A stretch of DNA of 64,000 nt, taken from the NCBI GenBank assembly GCA_018806915.1, contig JAGKQI010000091.1:1240001-1304000 (forward strand), read 5' to 3'. This stretch comes from Phytophthora colocasiae (Eukaryota > Oomycota > Peronosporomycetes > Peronosporales > Peronosporaceae). The notes beneath the pieces were generated by a model, which did no database searches, was not told the origin of the DNA, and saw only the letters and a list, made by a program, of their open reading frames with translations. The translations under genes were made by a program, and so were the position numbers. Shown here piece after piece: positions 60,327-64,000 of the stretch; position 1 is the stretch's first letter, and each line of letters opens with the position of its first letter.

Positions 60327-60761
60327 TAAGGGGGCGGACTTAAGATCCGCTAGACGTTACAGTCTGCGTGGGTTCAAACCCCACAGATACCATCGCAACT
60401 GCGTCCTCTTCACGTGCTTGCTTCTCTTGTTGAAAGGGTGGCGTGGGAAGCGAGGCGAGGAGTCCATGTGTACATCTTGCTGGTGGCAGGAGTGTGCTCG
60501 CGGTTGTTGCTGCGTTTTAGCAGCGCTAATTTTTTTCACACAGGCGCTCTGGATGCTGGATGCTATTCGAGCGGGAAGTTTTGGTCTGCAGCAGCTGTGG
60601 ATGCACGCACTAGAAGCTTGTTCGGGGAGTACATGCATAACGGGCGTGGCGCACATACGGTATGCAGAGAGTCGGATTGTCCGTGTTGCTTGTCGTGACA
60701 GCAACTCAGCAGCTTGAAGAGGTGAGTGATAAGTATACGCTGCGCGTCGTATCGTACTGTA

Positions 60762-60969
<208 letters not shown>

Positions 60970-61069
60970 CAAGAGAAGGCAGGAGGCTGTGGCGATGTGG
61001 TAGAGCGCGATCGGAAGGAAGGCGAGAAAAGGGTGCGTTGGGGGTAGGTGTTTTTGTTGGGTTTGGCGT

Positions 61070-61155
61070 GGTATCTTGCCCGAGTGGTCTAAGGGGGCGG
61101 ACTTAAGATCCGCTAGACGTTACAGTCTGCGTGGGTTCAAACCCCACAGATACCA
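61070..61155 (+). tRNA. tRNA-Leu(UAA), last copy
   Basis: Standard 86 nt, TTCAAAC, with a normal leader. Only about seven bases of unit sequence follow before gypsy pol begins, so its downstream hairpin/TTTT signal is absent. Confidence 0.93.
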
Positions 61156-61162
61156 TCGCAAC

Positions 61163-64000
61163 TTCTTTGACACGGAATGTGAGAGCAAGCAGGGCTTGCT
61201 GGTCGTCCAGGTGGACGTGAAGGGCTTTGAGAAGCCATGGATCGTGTTGATCGATTCGGGGGCGTCTGGCAACTACGTCAGACGCGCCATCGTTGAAGGT
61301 AGTCAGCAATATGCTGAGGCTCTTCGAGCGCGAAGAGGTGACACAGTCACAGTCCGTCTAGCGACGGGCGTCCGTGTCACGGTGGCCAAGGTCCCCATGG
61401 ACCTGCGGCTGAAGTTCTTGGACTTCGATAGTGTGGAACGCTGCTTGGTCCTGGACCTGGATTCGAGGTACGACCTCATCCTTGGCATGGCGTGGCTGGA
61501 GCGCCACGAGCCATGGATTGATTGGAGGTCGAAGACCTTAGGTGCTACGCACTTCTCTCCTAGTGGAGCTTTGGCGAGTCATGAACCCACCTCTGCTAGG
61601 AAGCAGAAGCACTATTGGCGCGAGCATCGAGCCGAGTCGGCTATGATGCTGGAAGTCGGTGTGTCCGAGTTAGTGGACAGCATCGAGTGCGAGGACCGCA
61701 GTCCTGTTGAGCGCGTAGCGCTGGTTGACAGTGAGTCAACGTGTGGGCAAAGCTCACGTAACCCCTGTGGGGCGGCACGTACTCCGCCGAGTGACGCCGG
61801 TCATGGGCCGTCACTGGATGCCGATGGCATCGGGCCTTACCAGGCCGTGAACTGTGGGACGACACGTACTCCGTCGAGTGATACTGGTCGTGGACCAAGT
61901 CGATCGCTGAGTGTCTCTGACACTGGACCTGTTACGGTCATTGATTGTGCAGCGTCACGTACTCCGCTGAGCGGCATCGGTCATCGACCGAGTGGATCGC
62001 AGAGTGTCACTGACACTGAGCCTGAAGAGGCCGAAACCTGTGCGGCGGCACGTACTCCGTCTAGTGACGTCGGCGGTAGACCAAGTCAGTCACTGAGTGT
62101 CACTGACACTGGGCCGGGCAAGGCCATAACCTGTGCGGCGGCGCGTACTCCGTCGAGTGGACGTTCGTCGGCTAGGCGACGACGTCGTAAGGCCCTATGG
62201 GCGAGACGCTCTGCGTCTGAGTCGTCCGTGACGTCAAGTGTCAACGCACGGGAGGGCTGTGGGCAGCTATACACTCTGGTCGATGGAGTGGACGGCGGTG
62301 CCGAAGGCATCGTCCGGCTGGACAGACTGCCGAGCGTCGACAAACTGCTTGAGTTAGAGGAGATGTCGTTCGCCGACTTTGGCGATGCCTTGAAGGCTGG
62401 CGAACTCGCCGAGGTGGTCATCGTTCGACCTGAAGAAGAGTTAAACTCATCGTCCGTCGTGGACGAGTCCGTCTTGGCCAGGGTCAAGACGGCGTTGAAC
62501 GCCAGGAGTGGATCGGAGATCCTCAAGAATCCCTCAGACCCCTTCTACTCCTTGCTGAAGGAATATGGAGACGTTGTCTCGAAGGAACCACCGAGTGGCC
62601 TGCCTCCTGACCGAGGCGTTCGTCACGAGATCGACTTAGTTCCCGGAACTAAATACTGCGTGACCCGGCAGTGGCCTCTTCCTAAGAGCAATGCGACGTC
62701 ATTGACGACTTCTTCCGTGCGAAGCACGCTGCGGGTCTTGTGCGCGAGAGCAAGTCTCCGCACTCCGCACCAACGTTCTGTGTCAGAAAGCCGAATGGCA
62801 AGTGGCGTATCGTTCACGCTTTCAATAAGCTTAACTCTGCCACGATTCAGGCACAGACGCCGATTCCTGGGAAAGATGTTCTTCAGAACAACATGGTGGG
62901 TTGCACCATGTACAGTGCGCTCGACTTAGTCGATGGCTACTATCAGCTGCTCATGCGAGCCAGTGATATTCCGCTTACAGCGGTGAGCACCCCGAGCGGT
63001 ATGCTCTGGGAGTGGCTCGTCATGCCCCAAGGGCTGTCGAATGCGCCTGCAACGTTCAATCGTCTAGTGACGCGGTTGTTCAGGCCCCTACGGGCATTTG
63101 CACAGACGTACTTTGACGAGGTGTTCGTCCACAGTCAGGCCGAACACGGCAAGACTGACGTCGAGGTGCACGTGGAACACGTGAGAGCTGTGCTCGAGTG
63201 CATGCGCACGAACAAGTTGTACGCCAACGCAGACAAGTGCGTCTTTGGCGCGGAAGAAATCCCCTTCCTAGGGTGCTTCATTGGGAAGCATGGCCTTCGT
63301 GCTGATCCAGCAAAGGTCAAGGCCATTGTGGACTGGCCGGTTCCCTTGAACCAGAAGGACTTGCGTAAGTGGCTGGGCTTGGCCAACTACTTGCACAAGT
63401 ACAGCGAGAACTACGCTAAGTTGGCTCGGCCACTGTCGGATCTCCTTAAGAAGGATGCCGAATGGGTATGGCGTGCTGAGCACGAGAGTGCGTTCACTCG
63501 TATCAAGGATAGCCTGCTTGAGGCACCGATACTGGCGTTGCCAGACCCCGATCGTCCGTTCATCGTCGTCTGTGACGCCTCGGACTTTGCCATCGGCAGT
63601 GCTTTGCTACAAGCGGACGCCGAAGGGCGCGAACGCGTCATTGCGTTTGAGTCTCGGCAGCTCAAGGCTGCTGAGAAGAACCATCCAGTTCATGACAAGG
63701 AGCTACTTGCGATGAAGTACGCTCTCGTCAAATTCAGGGTTCACCTGCTCGGCTCCAAGCCGTTTGTGATCTACACGGATCATGCGTCACTACGCACAGC
63801 GACGCAGTCGCCTCACCTCTCGCAGAGGATGGCCCGATGGCTCTCATTCTTTGCGGAGTATAACTTCGAGGTGAAGTACAAGCCTGGCAGGCAGAACGTC
63901 CTCGCTGACGCGTTATCACGTCGCACGGACTATGAGTTATCTCATGTCACCTCGGTGACGTCGTCCGTGACGGACATGGTTCGAGCAGCGTACGCTCAGG
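61163..64000 (+). pseudogene. Ty3/gypsy pol (protease, RT, RNase H), broken and 5'-truncated
   Basis: Domains in normal order: an aspartic protease with DSGASG at 61253, a Ser/Thr/Pro-rich linker with a 31-residue repeat, then RT from about 62600 (VRHEIDLVPG) and RNase H (CDASDFAIGSALL, HDKELLAMKYAL, YTDHASLRT) to GRQNVLADALSRR at about 63915. The frame changes near 62685, which looks like loss of one base. After that it is open to the window end. The RT catalytic box at 63109-63120 reads YFDE, where YXDD is nearly universal, so the second metal-binding Asp is Glu. Gag is missing because the sequence begins directly at the tRNA array. Integrase would lie beyond 64000. The copy is almost certainly inactive. 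Confidence 0.9.
61765..62170 (+). repeat. Coding minisatellite in gypsy linker
   Basis: About 4.5 copies of a 31-codon unit (CGTACTCCG recurs at 61778, 61865, 61958, 62051 and 62144) encode CxxxRTPxSDxGxxPSxSLSVxDTGP-like repeats between protease and RT. The first interval is 87 bp and the rest are 93 bp. All are multiples of three, so the frame is kept. Confidence 0.85.

Larger units (their letters stand above)
57522..60392 (+). pseudogene. tRNA-Leu(UAA) split by Harbinger insertion
   Basis: The 5' part (57522-57544) ends at TAA of the D-loop CTAAG. The 3' part (60327-60392) resumes with the duplicated TAA and the five-G run. Removing the element and one TAA gives a standard 86-nt gene, so the copy was intact when hit. 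Confidence 0.95.

Overview
The window looks like repeat-rich nuclear DNA of an oomycete, most likely a Phytophthora-type genome. This is an inference from the mix of Ty1/copia, Ty3/gypsy, piggyBac and PIF/Harbinger elements and from a eukaryotic tRNA-Leu with internal A and B boxes and no encoded CCA. I see no ordinary host protein-coding gene. Almost all short open frames in the central 50 kb are translations of tRNA, GT microsatellite or repeat spacer.

The core (about 8.5-61.2 kb) is a tandem array of a roughly 0.6 kb unit. Each unit carries one tRNA-Leu gene with anticodon UAA, a body of about 350 bp, a (GT)n run of 21 to about 205 bp, and about 100 bp leading to the next tRNA. I count 77 tRNA loci plus three fragments. 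About 53 look intact by eye. The rest carry a shortened G run in the D-arm, T-arm or variable-arm indels, an internal 51-bp duplication (two adjacent copies), or a transposon insertion (one copy). The array has a leftward block (8524-9657), a unique spacer (9658-11455), a rightward block (11456-29099), a cleanly inverted block (29100-34284) and a second rightward block (34285-61162).

The left flank (1-8.8 kb) is a segmental duplication. Positions 1-3532 and 5204-8804 share a scrambled copia remnant, a decayed piggyBac transposase on the minus strand, and a piece of a tRNA-Leu unit. The piggyBac end abuts TTAA, which is the anticodon loop of a truncated tRNA-Leu. Between the copies lies a partial copia element (LTR, polypurine tract, integrase, protease and gag on the minus strand).

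The right side holds an apparently complete PIF/Harbinger element (57545-60326; perfect 21-bp inverted repeats, TAA target duplication, a Myb/SANT-like protein and a DDE transposase) inserted in the D-loop of a tRNA-Leu copy. At 61162/61163 the array joins a gypsy pol lacking gag. That pol has a frame break near 62685 and a YFDE instead of YXDD catalytic box, and it runs off the window. The overall picture is a large tRNA/microsatellite array evolving by unequal exchange, inversion and repeated transposon insertion into the tRNA genes.
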